A stretch of DNA of 64,000 nucleotides from Terriglobales bacterium (lineage in GTDB: Bacteria; Acidobacteriota; Terriglobia; Terriglobales; Acidobacteriaceae). The translations under genes were made by a program, and so were the position numbers. Position 1 is the first letter of the stretch. Each line of letters starts with the position of its first letter. The stretch lies in contig JAICSO010000005.1 in the NCBI GenBank assembly GCA_025936825.1, forward strand, positions 183,520 through 247,519, given 5' to 3'. The notes beneath the pieces are model-generated. The model was given only the letters and a program-made list of their open reading frames with translations. It was not told the origin of the DNA and ran no database searches. This document shows positions 16,351 to 25,524 of this stretch, piece after piece.

Positions 16351-18906
16351 ATGTTGATCTCCCGGCGTGAATTCATCGCAGTGTCAGCGGTCAGCGGCGT
16401 CGCCGAATTACTGAACCGCCGGGATGCAACCTTCCACCCCGCAGTTTCTGTCTCGAATAACGAGCTGGCCTTAGCGATAACAGGAAATCCGCAGCAGGGT
16501 TACGGAACGGCTTTTCAATACAGGGGTGAGCCGGTTGCGCGCCACACTGCCAGTGGTGAGTTTTCCGCTGTGTTTCAGAATTCCGATCGCAGTTTGGTGG
16601 ATCGAATCGATAACTGGCGAGCAGCATCCTACACGGGTACGGCGGATCATCTGGTCCTTCAAGGAAAATGCAAGCTACCCAACCTCAATGTCACCGTTTT
16701 TGCGGAAGTAGAGTATCAGGTGGCTGCGTCCCGAGTCGTACGCAAGCAGATTCGCTTCCATCAAGTTGATCTGTACGAGCTGTTTTACCTGGTGAGTAAT
16801 TGTTTGGAGCCTCTGCATGAGCCGGCGTCCTTCTGGAGCTTCGACCAGGCCAATTGCAGCGGCGGCGCCCTGCGCGAATACTTTCCCGCTGCGGGATTTC
16901 GGACCAAGGAAGGAGTGACCGTCGGATTGCTCACCGACTCCGGTTACCGCAATCAATGGAGCCGGTTGGTTCGACGGGACTCAAGACCCGTGAAACCAGC
17001 GCCGTACCGGATTCCCGACGTCAATCTTTATTCCGTCTGTCGAAGCGCGGATCGCAGCCACGGTCAATATTTCGTGAAGCAGACCTTCGGGGAGGCTCTC
17101 GTGGGAGGGGAGGAAGCAAACGCGCGCGCTCCAATCACACTGCCGCCGGTCAGCGCCTGGCGCACGGTTGGCGAAGTGCACGTCGAGGAACATGACGGGA
17201 GCGCCAGCCTGGCACTTCATGGGGTCGATGCCAAGGCGATTCTTCCCTTTCCCGCAAAAGATGCGGAAGTCTACTCGCTTCGCCTCCGTTACCGTTCGTC
17301 TGACGCTTTTTCCGTGCAGGTGTGGGACGTCGACGGACAACTCGCTCCGCTGGCAAACATCACCCTGTATAACGATCGTATTCCCAAATCATCAGCGGAA
17401 TGGGCGGAGTTCCACACCGAAGTACTGTTTCCATCACTACGCGGCCAGGGTGGCGCGTTGTTCATTTCGCATGCGGAATCCGACCAGGCGACCAGCGCTG
17501 AGGCTTCGCGCCAGCCATTACGAATCGAGCTGAGAGATGTGGAACTTTCCCGTCTCGCTATGCATTCTGAGCCGTATCACCGTTTGGCAATGGATCAGCC
17601 GCAGGTGAAGACAGCCTTTGTTTTCGTCGATGACCAAGTTCCCGAATCTCTTCGCGGCTATCGTTCGGCCAGTCAGCGGTATCTCGCAGACGGGCTCGGC
17701 TTCAAGGAAGGGGATACGGAGAAGACGCTTTACTCTGACCTGATGATGCTCTGCTGGTCAGCAAGCCCAGCGAACCCTCAACCCATGGTGGCCCCCAGCA
17801 TCTGGTATTCAGCGGCGGGCGAGATGTATATGCGCGACAGTTTCTTCGCGCTGAACGGAATCCACAATCGCGAGTTAAACGAGCGGGTTTTCGATGCATG
17901 GGGCGAAAACCAAGGAGAAGACGGCGCCATCAATACGCTGATTGAGCCTTACATGGCGAATCTAGAGCGCAAGTCAAACGACTCCACCCCGCTGTGGTTG
18001 ATGTGGGCGCTTCAGAATCGCGCGCGCTTTGGGACAACTTTGCCAATGGAGAAGGTTCGGAAGGCGGCGGAATATTGTTTGCGAACCTATGACCGCAATC
18101 ATGACGGCAAATGCTGGGCGCAATTTGTCATGGGACAGCTCGATGTCATTAACTATCCGGAAGGAACCGTGGACCTGTGCGAGAACCAGGGAATGCTCGC
18201 AGTGACGCTACGGGTGATCAAAGAGCTGGCGATCCCCGGGGTGAGCGAGGGAATCTCCAAGGATTACATCGGGCAAGCAGAGAGAATTTACAAGTCCTAT
18301 TACGATTCCGAGCTGAAGTTCCTACTGCCGAGCCGCAACATCAAAGATGCGATTGGCTTCGCCGAAATCTTTCCCGAGTTTCTGTCTCTGTGGCTATTTG
18401 GCCGCAAGATCCTGACGGATGAAATGGTGCTCAGTCACCTGGAACGCATCCCTGTTCTGCTGCCTCATAAGGACGCTCCGCATCCCGAAGCCGGCGGCAC
18501 GGTGCGCCCGATTTTTATCGGGCTGACACAAGAAGGGAAGGGCTGGGACTACTTCACCGACAGCTGGCACCCCATGATCAGCAAAGAACATGCCGCCAAT
18601 TACGCCAACCACAATATGGACGGGATTTACTACAACGGTGGCAGCTGGATGCGTATTGAAATCTGCGGGTATGTTACAGGCAAACTGCACGGGTGGACGA
18701 AAGCCGACCATGCGATCGAAAACCGTTTGTGGGCGGAAGTGAATGCTTCTCCAGAGTTTCCCACAAGCCAGGAATATCTGGCGACTGATCCTAAGCGTCC
18801 TTTCTTCGGCTACCACCGCGTGTTTGCGTGGAATGCGTTTGTATTGCGAGCGCTGGAAATGGCGGGCTTGCGCGCGCCGGAGATGGACCCTGATTATCGG
18901 AAGTGA
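16351..18906 (+). CDS. Tat-exported large helical-barrel protein, putative glycosidase
   Basis: The 851-residue product opens with MLISRREFIAVSAVSGVAE, a twin-arginine signal. Residues to about 450 are beta-rich. The C-terminal half is helical and looks like an (alpha/alpha)6 barrel: SIWYSAAGEMYMRDSFFAL, then GAINTLIEPYMANLERKSNDSTPLWLMWAL, and GTVDLCENQGMLAVTLRVIK. This layout is that of six-hairpin glycosidases such as rhamnosidases or glucoamylase-like enzymes. Candidate catalytic acids lie in GENQGEDGAI and DLCENQG, but no family is assigned. The frame is open to 16282; the ATG at 16351 was chosen because the Tat motif begins there. The 3' end overlaps the convergent sugar kinase gene by 13 bases. 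Confidence 0.65.
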   Translation: MLISRREFIAVSAVSGVAELLNRRDATFHPAVSVSNNELALAITGNPQQGYGTAFQYRGEPVARHTASGEFSAVFQNSDRSLVDRIDNWRAASYTGTADHLVLQGKCKLPNLNVTVFAEVEYQVAASRVVRKQIRFHQVDLYELFYLVSNCLEPLHEPASFWSFDQANCSGGALREYFPAAGFRTKEGVTVGLLTDSGYRNQWSRLVRRDSRPVKPAPYRIPDVNLYSVCRSADRSHGQYFVKQTFGEALVGGEEANARAPITLPPVSAWRTVGEVHVEEHDGSASLALHGVDAKAILPFPAKDAEVYSLRLRYRSSDAFSVQVWDVDGQLAPLANITLYNDRIPKSSAEWAEFHTEVLFPSLRGQGGALFISHAESDQATSAEASRQPLRIELRDVELSRLAMHSEPYHRLAMDQPQVKTAFVFVDDQVPESLRGYRSASQRYLADGLGFKEGDTEKTLYSDLMMLCWSASPANPQPMVAPSIWYSAAGEMYMRDSFFALNGIHNRELNERVFDAWGENQGEDGAINTLIEPYMANLERKSNDSTPLWLMWALQNRARFGTTLPMEKVRKAAEYCLRTYDRNHDGKCWAQFVMGQLDVINYPEGTVDLCENQGMLAVTLRVIKELAIPGVSEGISKDYIGQAERIYKSYYDSELKFLLPSRNIKDAIGFAEIFPEFLSLWLFGRKILTDEMVLSHLERIPVLLPHKDAPHPEAGGTVRPIFIGLTQEGKGWDYFTDSWHPMISKEHAANYANHNMDGIYYNGGSWMRIEICGYVTGKLHGWTKADHAIENRLWAEVNASPEFPTSQEYLATDPKRPFFGYHRVFAWNAFVLRALEMAGLRAPEMDPDYRK

Positions 18907-19796
18907 GTCCCAGGTCCGGGTTGGCGCTGAAACGCCTTTTCTGCAAGGACCAGTGCTCCTGCTATACCTGCGCGCCCGCCAAGGTTCGCGGGCACGACGT
19001 AGTTGTCTATGTCCCTTGTCAACTCCGTGACGCGGATATAGCCGTTCAGCAATCGACTTAGCTCCTTGCGGATGAGAGGGAACAGGTGCTGCTGTTGCAT
19101 GACTCCGCCGCCAAGTACAATTCGCTTCGGTGAAAGTGTGCAAACCCAACTCGCAAGTCCGAGCGCAAGATAGTGAGCCTCAAGTTCCCACGCGGGATGG
19201 TCAGGCGGCAGTTCGTGGGCAGGCGTGTTCCATCGCTGTTGCATCGCGGGACCCGACGCGAGTCCTTCTAGACAATCGCCATGAAATGGACAACCACCTG
19301 GATAAGGATCATGGTGGCGATCATGCGGAACTGGAATATGTCCCATTTCCGGATGCAATAAGCCATGCAGAATTTCTCCATTCACCATGGCCCCGCCCCC
19401 GATGCCGGTGCCAACCGTCAAGTAAACAAAATCGGAAATCCCCTGGGCCGATCCCCAGCGCGCTTCGCCTAGAGCGGCTGCATCGACGTCGGTATCGAAT
19501 CCGATCGGCACAGCCAAGGCCGACCGGAACTTGCCGACCAAATTAAAGTTTTGCCATCCCAATTTTGGCGTCGAAGTGATGTGGCCATAAGTGGAAGACG
19601 ACGGGCACAAGTCGACTGGTCCAAAGGAACCGATGCCTACAGCTTGCAGATCTCCTGCTTCTCGTAAGAAAGTAATGGCGTTTGCCGTTGTTGTCTCGGC
19701 TGATTCTGTGGACAACCGTGTGATTTTCAGGTTCGAGGGATGGGTTCCAACCGCGCAAATGAACTTGGTACCTCCAGCTTCAATTGCTCCGAACAA
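18894..19796 (-). CDS. ROK-family sugar kinase, probably fructokinase
   Basis: The 300-residue product begins FGAIEAGGTKFICAVG, the ATP phosphate loop of ROK kinases. GFDTDVDAAALGEARWGSA carries the catalytic aspartate, and LTVGTGIGGGAMVNG binds phosphate. HPEMGHI followed by GGCPFHGDCLEGLASGPA gives the zinc site in the short form typical of Bacillus-type fructokinases such as GmuE, distinct from glucokinases. It would phosphorylate a hexose, most likely fructose or mannose, in the cytoplasm. The start is TTG at 19794-19796 with AAAGGG six bases upstream; no in-frame ATG fits the N-terminal motif. It is transcribed divergently from the TPR gene at 19958. Confidence 0.85.
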   Translation of the reverse strand: MFGAIEAGGTKFICAVGTHPSNLKITRLSTESAETTTANAITFLREAGDLQAVGIGSFGPVDLCPSSSTYGHITSTPKLGWQNFNLVGKFRSALAVPIGFDTDVDAAALGEARWGSAQGISDFVYLTVGTGIGGGAMVNGEILHGLLHPEMGHIPVPHDRHHDPYPGGCPFHGDCLEGLASGPAMQQRWNTPAHELPPDHPAWELEAHYLALGLASWVCTLSPKRIVLGGGVMQQQHLFPLIRKELSRLLNGYIRVTELTRDIDNYVVPANLGGRAGIAGALVLAEKAFQRQPGPGTHFR

Positions 19797-19957
19797 GATG
19801 ACCCTTTCTGCCGCAGAGTGAGAATGCAGGCCAGTCCCTGATGCAACGAGAGTTTAACCCCAAGTCCGGTTCGCTCCAAGCCTTCACAGGACATGCTGGT
19901 CGCGGCTCTATTTCTCTAAATTCCGAGTTGGCGTTATGATCGCCATTCAGGACGTCT

Positions 19958-21991
19958 ATGAAGCAGTACCTTCCCGTGTTTGAGAAACCAGGTTTTCGTG
20001 GGCGTGAACTGCTGCTGCTGTTAGCCTGTCTCGCGGGCGTCTGCCAGGAACTGGGAGCCCAGAGGCCGATGCCAATACCCGCGGGTGAATCGGCGAAGGC
20101 CCATTTCGATGTCGCTCAAGCGGCACAACGACGACAGGACTACTCCACTGCCGAGCGCGAATACCGTGAAGTCATCCGCCTGGCACCCGGATTCGCCGAA
20201 GCACACATGAATTTAGGTCTGGTTTACCAAATAGCAAACAAGCTGCCTGAGGCCATGGGCGAGTTCCGGCGCGCTCTGAAGATCAAGCCTTCGCTCATCG
20301 GTGCGAATTTCTTTCTCGGTATCGATTATTGCAAGATGGGCCAGGGTGCGAATGCGCTGCCTTACCTTCGGGCCACCGTGCGTGAGGATCCGAAGCGGCC
20401 AGACACTTGGTTGTGGCTGGCAACTGCGGAAGAACTTTCCGGCCACGCTCGCGACGAAGTTACCACACTTCGACGCGCTCTGACCGTGCATCCGCAAAAT
20501 GTCGATCTGCTTTACCTCTTAGGCCGCAGCTATGAACGTCTGGGGAAGGCAGAAGTGGCTGAGCTGGAAAAAATCGCGCCGGCATCTTCGTGGTCTGAGC
20601 AGTTGCTAGGCGAGAGCTATGCCACGAGTAGCAATTGGAATTTCGCAGTGATTCGCTTTCAAAATGCGCTGGCGATTCCGCCGGCGCGGCCGGGGCTGCA
20701 TGTAGAGTTGGGAGAAACTCTCTTGCGGGCTCGGCGGCTCGAGTCTGCCGCCCGCGAATTCGATGAAGAACTAAATCTTGATCCCAACAGCGTACGTGCA
20801 CTCGTCCGCCGCGGAGAGACAAAGCTCCTTCAGGGCGATGCTGAAGGATGCCTGCGAGATTGGGCGCGAGCCATCGATATCGATGAGTCACAAGCTGAGC
20901 AAGTTCTCAGCCTTCGGGAGCGGGGATTTGGAGACTCTGCTTCCGAACAACTTCCCGAGGCATGGCTCGACAGAATCGAGAAACTCGCGCCTTGGTTTCG
21001 CGACCGGCCCGGCGCCGCGGCCCATTTTGCGCTCGCGTTCCTGGCGGAGCAGGCGGGCAATTCATCCCAGGTGGGGGCGGAGTTGGCCAGCATCAAACCT
21101 GCCGATTCACCGCGGTCTGCCTTGTGCAGTGAACGCGGACTTCGTGACGACCTCACGGCAGAACGGTTCTCGAGAGTATCGAGTTGCGTGTCCGTCTTGA
21201 AATCAAGCCTGCCTGACGCTCTTCGCATTCCCGCGGCGCACGCCCTGTTCGAGGCGGGAGATTATGCGGGTTCTCTGCAACTGCTTTCCGGACTGCCGTC
21301 CCCGGAGGCACACAGCCCGCCGGCTTACTACTGGCGGGCGCGCTCCGACGAGAAACTCGCCACCGTGGCTTACCTGCAGCTTTTCCAGGCGGATGCCCAG
21401 TCTTATCGTGTTCACCAACTGCTGGGTGACCTGGAGGCAGCCAAGGGAGATGACGCCAAAGCAATCGAGGAATATCGAGCAGCGATCGCACAAAGGCCTT
21501 CTCTCCCCAACTTGCACTACAGCCTCGGCCACCTGCTCTGGAAGAATCTGCAGACCGCGGAGGCGCGTAGCGAGTTTGAAGCCGAGTTGGCGCTGAATCC
21601 GACTCACGCCGGGGCACTTCACGACTTGGGGAACACTTACTTGTCGGAACACCAGCCGGAAAAGGCGCTGCAATACCTGAATCGTGCTCTCGCTATTGAT
21701 GCAGCCGATCCAGAACTGCATCGTGATATCGGGACCGGCTACTCCGAGTTGCATGACTATCGCAGAGCGGAAGCCGAGTTCAGGATCGCAATGGCCGCCG
21801 ATCGCGATGGGTCGCTCCACTACAAACTGGGCCGTGTGTACCAGGCGTTGGGGGAGAAGGAAAAGGCTGCTACTGAGTTTGCGCTTTCGGCGCAGACGAA
21901 CCGCGAATCGCATCAGATGCTGGAGCGGCAAACGGAACGGCTCAAAGAAATTCAACAACTTCCCGTGGATTCGCCCGCGCCAAACCAATAA
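19958..21991 (+). CDS. Secreted TPR-repeat protein (677 residues)
   Basis: After a signal peptide ending in QELGAQ the protein is built of tetratricopeptide repeats from about residue 45 to the end. Clear units include AEAHMNLGLVYQIANKLPEAM, GANFFLGIDYCKMGQGANAL, NLHYSLGHLLWKNLQTAEA and GALHDLGNTYLSEHQPEKAL. The middle (about 300-440) is less regular. TPR arrays hold protein partners together; no enzyme domain is visible. AGGA lies a few bases before the ATG. A second TPR gene starts 60 bases downstream on the same strand, so they are probably cotranscribed. The location in the periplasm is inferred from the signal peptide. Confidence 0.8.
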   Translation: MKQYLPVFEKPGFRGRELLLLLACLAGVCQELGAQRPMPIPAGESAKAHFDVAQAAQRRQDYSTAEREYREVIRLAPGFAEAHMNLGLVYQIANKLPEAMGEFRRALKIKPSLIGANFFLGIDYCKMGQGANALPYLRATVREDPKRPDTWLWLATAEELSGHARDEVTTLRRALTVHPQNVDLLYLLGRSYERLGKAEVAELEKIAPASSWSEQLLGESYATSSNWNFAVIRFQNALAIPPARPGLHVELGETLLRARRLESAAREFDEELNLDPNSVRALVRRGETKLLQGDAEGCLRDWARAIDIDESQAEQVLSLRERGFGDSASEQLPEAWLDRIEKLAPWFRDRPGAAAHFALAFLAEQAGNSSQVGAELASIKPADSPRSALCSERGLRDDLTAERFSRVSSCVSVLKSSLPDALRIPAAHALFEAGDYAGSLQLLSGLPSPEAHSPPAYYWRARSDEKLATVAYLQLFQADAQSYRVHQLLGDLEAAKGDDAKAIEEYRAAIAQRPSLPNLHYSLGHLLWKNLQTAEARSEFEAELALNPTHAGALHDLGNTYLSEHQPEKALQYLNRALAIDAADPELHRDIGTGYSELHDYRRAEAEFRIAMAADRDGSLHYKLGRVYQALGEKEKAATEFALSAQTNRESHQMLERQTERLKEIQQLPVDSPAPNQ

Positions 21992-22051
21992 AGCTATGCG
22001 TGAGCAACTAATCCCAGAGTGCGGTCACGGTGCTGGGTCCCCGATGTCAGC

Positions 22052-23722
22052 ATGAGCGCGGAACAATTTGCGCAAGTGCCTGGTCCCCACACCACGCGAA
22101 AGCCGGCGCCATTGCTTCGTTTTCAGCTCTTCTCTTTGATCCTGGTCTTCGCTGTTTTGAGGGGAGGCAGTGCTCTGGCGCAGACCTCCGGTGGCAGTGT
22201 TTCTGCGGACCCTCAGGACAGCGCGTTTGAACGCGGGCTGATCGCTCTAAGGGACGGGCATCTGGAAGCCGCGTTAAAAGAACTCAGCTCGGCAGAGGAA
22301 GCACATCCGTCCGAAGCCCGAATTCGAAATTTCCGTGGCGTAGTTCTGGCAAGCCTGGGCAGGAATGAGGAGGCCGCCAGCGAATATCGGGAAGCCGCGC
22401 GCCTGGATCCACGCATGGAAGACGCTTATCGAAACCTGGGGCTGCTTGAGTGGACCGAACGCCGCTTGCCAGCCGCGGCCGACGACTTGCACCGGGCTCT
22501 AACGCTCTCGCCCGATGACTCGTTTGCTCACTACTATCTTGGACGAGTGCTGTTGGACGCCAAAGACTATGGCAACGCCGTGTCGGAGCTGAAGCAATCC
22601 TCTGTGGCATGGCCCGAAGATGCACATTTTCTTATCGAGCTCGCAGTCGCCTATGGCGCGATTGGGCGAAGCGAAGACCGTAACAAAACCATAGATCGCT
22701 TGTTGAGCATGCAACTGAATGGTGTGCAGTCGATCGCTGTAATCGATTTGCTGTTGTCGGTGAAACGCGATGCGGCTGCAATTAAGCTGCTGCAAAGCTT
22801 GCTCCAGCATCCGACCGAGGACAGGTCATGGGCGCGATTCGACCTCGCCAGAGCTTATCTGGTGGCGCAGGATTATGGGAACGCTGCCGCCCGCGCTCAG
22901 GAGTATATCGAAACCTCAAAGAATGCGCCTGAGGTTGTGAGAGCAGGTGCCTGGTCGCTGCTTGGCATCGCAGAAGCAAACCTCAAGAATGCCGACTTAG
23001 CTGTGAATGCGCTACGCCAGGCAGCCACGCTTCAACCCGCCGCCGAAGAACATTGCCTCAATCTGACGCGCGAGCTTATGGATTTATCTCGCTACGACGA
23101 GGCAATTTCCGTGCTTCAAGCCGCTCTTACCTCAAATCCTAAGTCGTACGCTTTGCACCTGCGCCTGGGGGCCGCATATTTCGCTTCCGCTCGTTATCCC
23201 GAAGCCGAGAAAACTTTCGGCGAGCTGGTCGAAGCCAACGATCCTCTGCCGATCAGTTATATCGGGCTTGCCCAAGTCCTTTTGCGGACCGGACGCGCTG
23301 ACAATGCTTCTGCTGAGTTGACCGCTGCCGAGAAGAAACTCGGACCAAGCTTTCTGCTTGCATACTATCGAGGATTCGCGTCAAAGCAGGCCGGCAAACC
23401 CGACGAAGCGGTTGCAGCGTTCAACCAAGCAATTCAGTTGAATCCCTCGAGCGCCGAAGCCCACCGCGACTTGGGAAGCACATTGCTCGTGCTTGGCCGG
23501 TTCGCCGATGCCATACCGGAACTGAAGGAAAGCCTTCGCCTCGCACCCAACGATTTGCGCACGCGTCGTCTCTTAAGCCGCGCCTATGCGCGATCTGGCG
23601 ATGTAAAGACTGCGCGACAATACCTGGACGCCGAAATCGACCCGCCCGTACCGACTACGGGCTTGCAGGGCGATTTCATCTTGCCTTCCTGGCAATACCC
23701 GCCCCAAGAAAAACGAAACTAG
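22052..23722 (+). CDS. Secreted TPR-repeat protein (556 residues)
   Basis: The N-terminus has a basic stretch and a hydrophobic segment ending in GSALAQ, a likely signal peptide. Repeats run from about residue 60 to 540, for example DSAFERGLIALRDGHLEAAL, MEDAYRNLGLLEWTERRLPAA, YALHLRLGAAYFASARYPEA and AEAHRDLGSTLLVLGRFADAI. No catalytic domain is seen. The ATG at 22052 is preferred to a GTG at 22019 because it begins the more usual N-terminus, although neither has a strong Shine-Dalgarno site. It follows the TPR gene at 19958 and converges on the ASPIC/UnbV gene, with 14 bases between the stops. Confidence 0.8.
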   Translation: MSAEQFAQVPGPHTTRKPAPLLRFQLFSLILVFAVLRGGSALAQTSGGSVSADPQDSAFERGLIALRDGHLEAALKELSSAEEAHPSEARIRNFRGVVLASLGRNEEAASEYREAARLDPRMEDAYRNLGLLEWTERRLPAAADDLHRALTLSPDDSFAHYYLGRVLLDAKDYGNAVSELKQSSVAWPEDAHFLIELAVAYGAIGRSEDRNKTIDRLLSMQLNGVQSIAVIDLLLSVKRDAAAIKLLQSLLQHPTEDRSWARFDLARAYLVAQDYGNAAARAQEYIETSKNAPEVVRAGAWSLLGIAEANLKNADLAVNALRQAATLQPAAEEHCLNLTRELMDLSRYDEAISVLQAALTSNPKSYALHLRLGAAYFASARYPEAEKTFGELVEANDPLPISYIGLAQVLLRTGRADNASAELTAAEKKLGPSFLLAYYRGFASKQAGKPDEAVAAFNQAIQLNPSSAEAHRDLGSTLLVLGRFADAIPELKESLRLAPNDLRTRRLLSRAYARSGDVKTARQYLDAEIDPPVPTTGLQGDFILPSWQYPPQEKRN

Positions 23723-23736
23723 CTCGCCGGTTGTGC

Positions 23737-25494
23737 TTACCGCAGAGATTTTGCGGCAGCATTTTTGTCAAGCGGCTCGTCAACGCGCAGATTCTGATCA
23801 GCCTTTACATTCTGCAGAACCTGGTGAATTCCGCTCGGCCACTGGACTTCAATCGTCTTCGCGCTCGGCTCCGAACCGAGCCCGAAGTGCAGCCTCTTAT
23901 CACTCGAAGAAAGATAGCTGCCTGCGGTTGTCACGGTAGCGAATTGCGGACCTTGGGCCGTTACACATTTGACGGCTGCTCCAATCGCGTCGCGATTGCT
24001 CTTGTGTCCTATCAACTGCAGAGTCAGCCAATGATTTTGCGTTTCCGTGTCGTTATGCAGGACATATGCGGGGCCGTCGTTAGTGGTGACGACCGCGTCC
24101 AGCCGTCCATCGTTATCAAGGTCGCCAATGGCTAAGCCACGCCCGACCCATTCCCGCTGAAACACGCTGCCCGCGTCCTTCGAAACATCAATGAACTTGC
24201 TGCCAGTGTTCTTGAGCAGCAACAAAGGCTCGCGATAGCGGAGATTAGGAAAGGTCAGCTGAATATTGTCCAAATCGTGGCCCTGCGCAATCAACAGGTC
24301 CTTCCAACCGTCGTTGTCAACATCGACGAAGCGAAACCCCCATCCCGAGTGCGGCATGGTGATCCGGTCTAGACCAGATGCATGCGTTTCGTAGTCGAAG
24401 GAACTGTCCCCGTTATTGCGGTAGAGCGCATACATTTGATCGGCGAGATCGGTGATCAGCAGATCGGGTCGCCCATCGTTGTTGTAGTCGGCGAAATCTA
24501 CTCCCATGCCCGCGAAGGCGTGGCCTTCTGCGTCGACCGCCACCCCAGCGAGAAGCCCGACTTCCTTAAAGCGGCCATTGCCCTCGTTGTGATAGAGAAA
24601 CTCCGGCATGGAGTCGTTTGCGATGAAGACATCGATGCGGCCATCGTTGTCGTAGTCGGCGACTGCAATGCCTAATCCTTTGCCGGCTTCCGCTAAACCA
24701 ATCTTGTGCGAAATCTCGGTGAAGTGTCCGTTACCGTCATTGTGATACACGAGTGGCGCAACCTGGTGGAACACATCCGGCGTGCAGTATGAGCGATATC
24801 CTTCGCGATGCTCGCCGCACCAAATATCAGCAAAATTCCAATCCAAATAGCGAAGCACTACCAGGTCGAGCAGTCCGTCGTTGTCGAGATCAACCCACGC
24901 TGCACTGGTCGACCAACCCTCGCCGCCCACGCCCGCCTGCGCGGTGACATCGGTAAATGTGCCGTCGCCATTATTGTGATAGAGCTTGTTTCCGCCAAAC
25001 GCGGTGACGTATATGTCTTCGAAGCCGTCGTTGTCGTAGTCTCCAACCGCAACTCCCATTCCATAACCGGAACCCCGCAGCCCAGCCCTTTCGGTCACGT
25101 CCTCGAAGGTCCCGTCGGGCTTCTGGTGATAGAGGCGATTCCAGTATCGAGAGTCGACTTTCTGGGGAATCGAAGTTGCCGGCATAGGATCGCTTAGTGC
25201 CGCGCCATTCACCAAGAAAATATCAAGTCGCCCATCGTCGTCATAGTCGAACAAGGCAACGCCAGAACCCATGGTCTCAATCAAGTATTTCTTCGAGGTA
25301 TGTGAGGCGAGATGTTGAAAGTTCACTCCGGCGGCAGAAGTTATGTCGGAGAAGCGCATCATAGAAGAGGCGGTTTTCAGATCACTTGTCTGCTGCGCAA
25401 CTCCTGCGCTCGCAAGAGAAGCTGCGACAATTGCAAAAAAAACCAACCATGCGCGGAGGCGACCGACGGGCGAACAAGCTTTTGGGATCCCCAT
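23737..25494 (-). CDS. Secreted ASPIC/UnbV-FG-GAP (CRTAC1-like) propeller protein
   Basis: The 585-residue product has a signal peptide ending in SAGVAQQ. The mature part starts with FSDITSAAGVNFQHLASHTSKKYLIE, the usual opening of CRTAC1-like proteins, followed by about seven FG-GAP/VCBS blades, each with a calcium-loop pattern such as DYDDDGRLDIF, DYDNDGFEDIY, DLDNDGLLDLV and DYNNDGRPDLL. The C-terminus (LTLQLIGHKSNRDAIGAAVKC ... EVQWPSGIHQVL) is an ASPIC/UnbV domain. These proteins are extracellular or periplasmic and probably bind calcium and partners; their role is unsettled. It lies 30 bases downstream of a TPR gene and a membrane-bound regulator on the same strand. A second member of the family is at 57660. 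Confidence 0.9.
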   Translation of the reverse strand: MGIPKACSPVGRLRAWLVFFAIVAASLASAGVAQQTSDLKTASSMMRFSDITSAAGVNFQHLASHTSKKYLIETMGSGVALFDYDDDGRLDIFLVNGAALSDPMPATSIPQKVDSRYWNRLYHQKPDGTFEDVTERAGLRGSGYGMGVAVGDYDNDGFEDIYVTAFGGNKLYHNNGDGTFTDVTAQAGVGGEGWSTSAAWVDLDNDGLLDLVVLRYLDWNFADIWCGEHREGYRSYCTPDVFHQVAPLVYHNDGNGHFTEISHKIGLAEAGKGLGIAVADYDNDGRIDVFIANDSMPEFLYHNEGNGRFKEVGLLAGVAVDAEGHAFAGMGVDFADYNNDGRPDLLITDLADQMYALYRNNGDSSFDYETHASGLDRITMPHSGWGFRFVDVDNDGWKDLLIAQGHDLDNIQLTFPNLRYREPLLLLKNTGSKFIDVSKDAGSVFQREWVGRGLAIGDLDNDGRLDAVVTTNDGPAYVLHNDTETQNHWLTLQLIGHKSNRDAIGAAVKCVTAQGPQFATVTTAGSYLSSSDKRLHFGLGSEPSAKTIEVQWPSGIHQVLQNVKADQNLRVDEPLDKNAAAKSLR

Positions 25495-25524
25495 GATTCA
25501 GGTAAGCAGATTACTGCATTCTAC

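Noticed and set aside
21203..21988. Open minus-strand frame of 261 residues
   Set aside because: It is antisense to well-formed TPR repeats of the gene at 19958-21991 and shows no family motif.
23737..25494. Repeated GAC/GAT-rich segments that could look like a tandem repeat or CRISPR-like array
   Set aside because: They encode the calcium-loop motifs of FG-GAP blades; spacing and sequence vary as expected for protein repeats.
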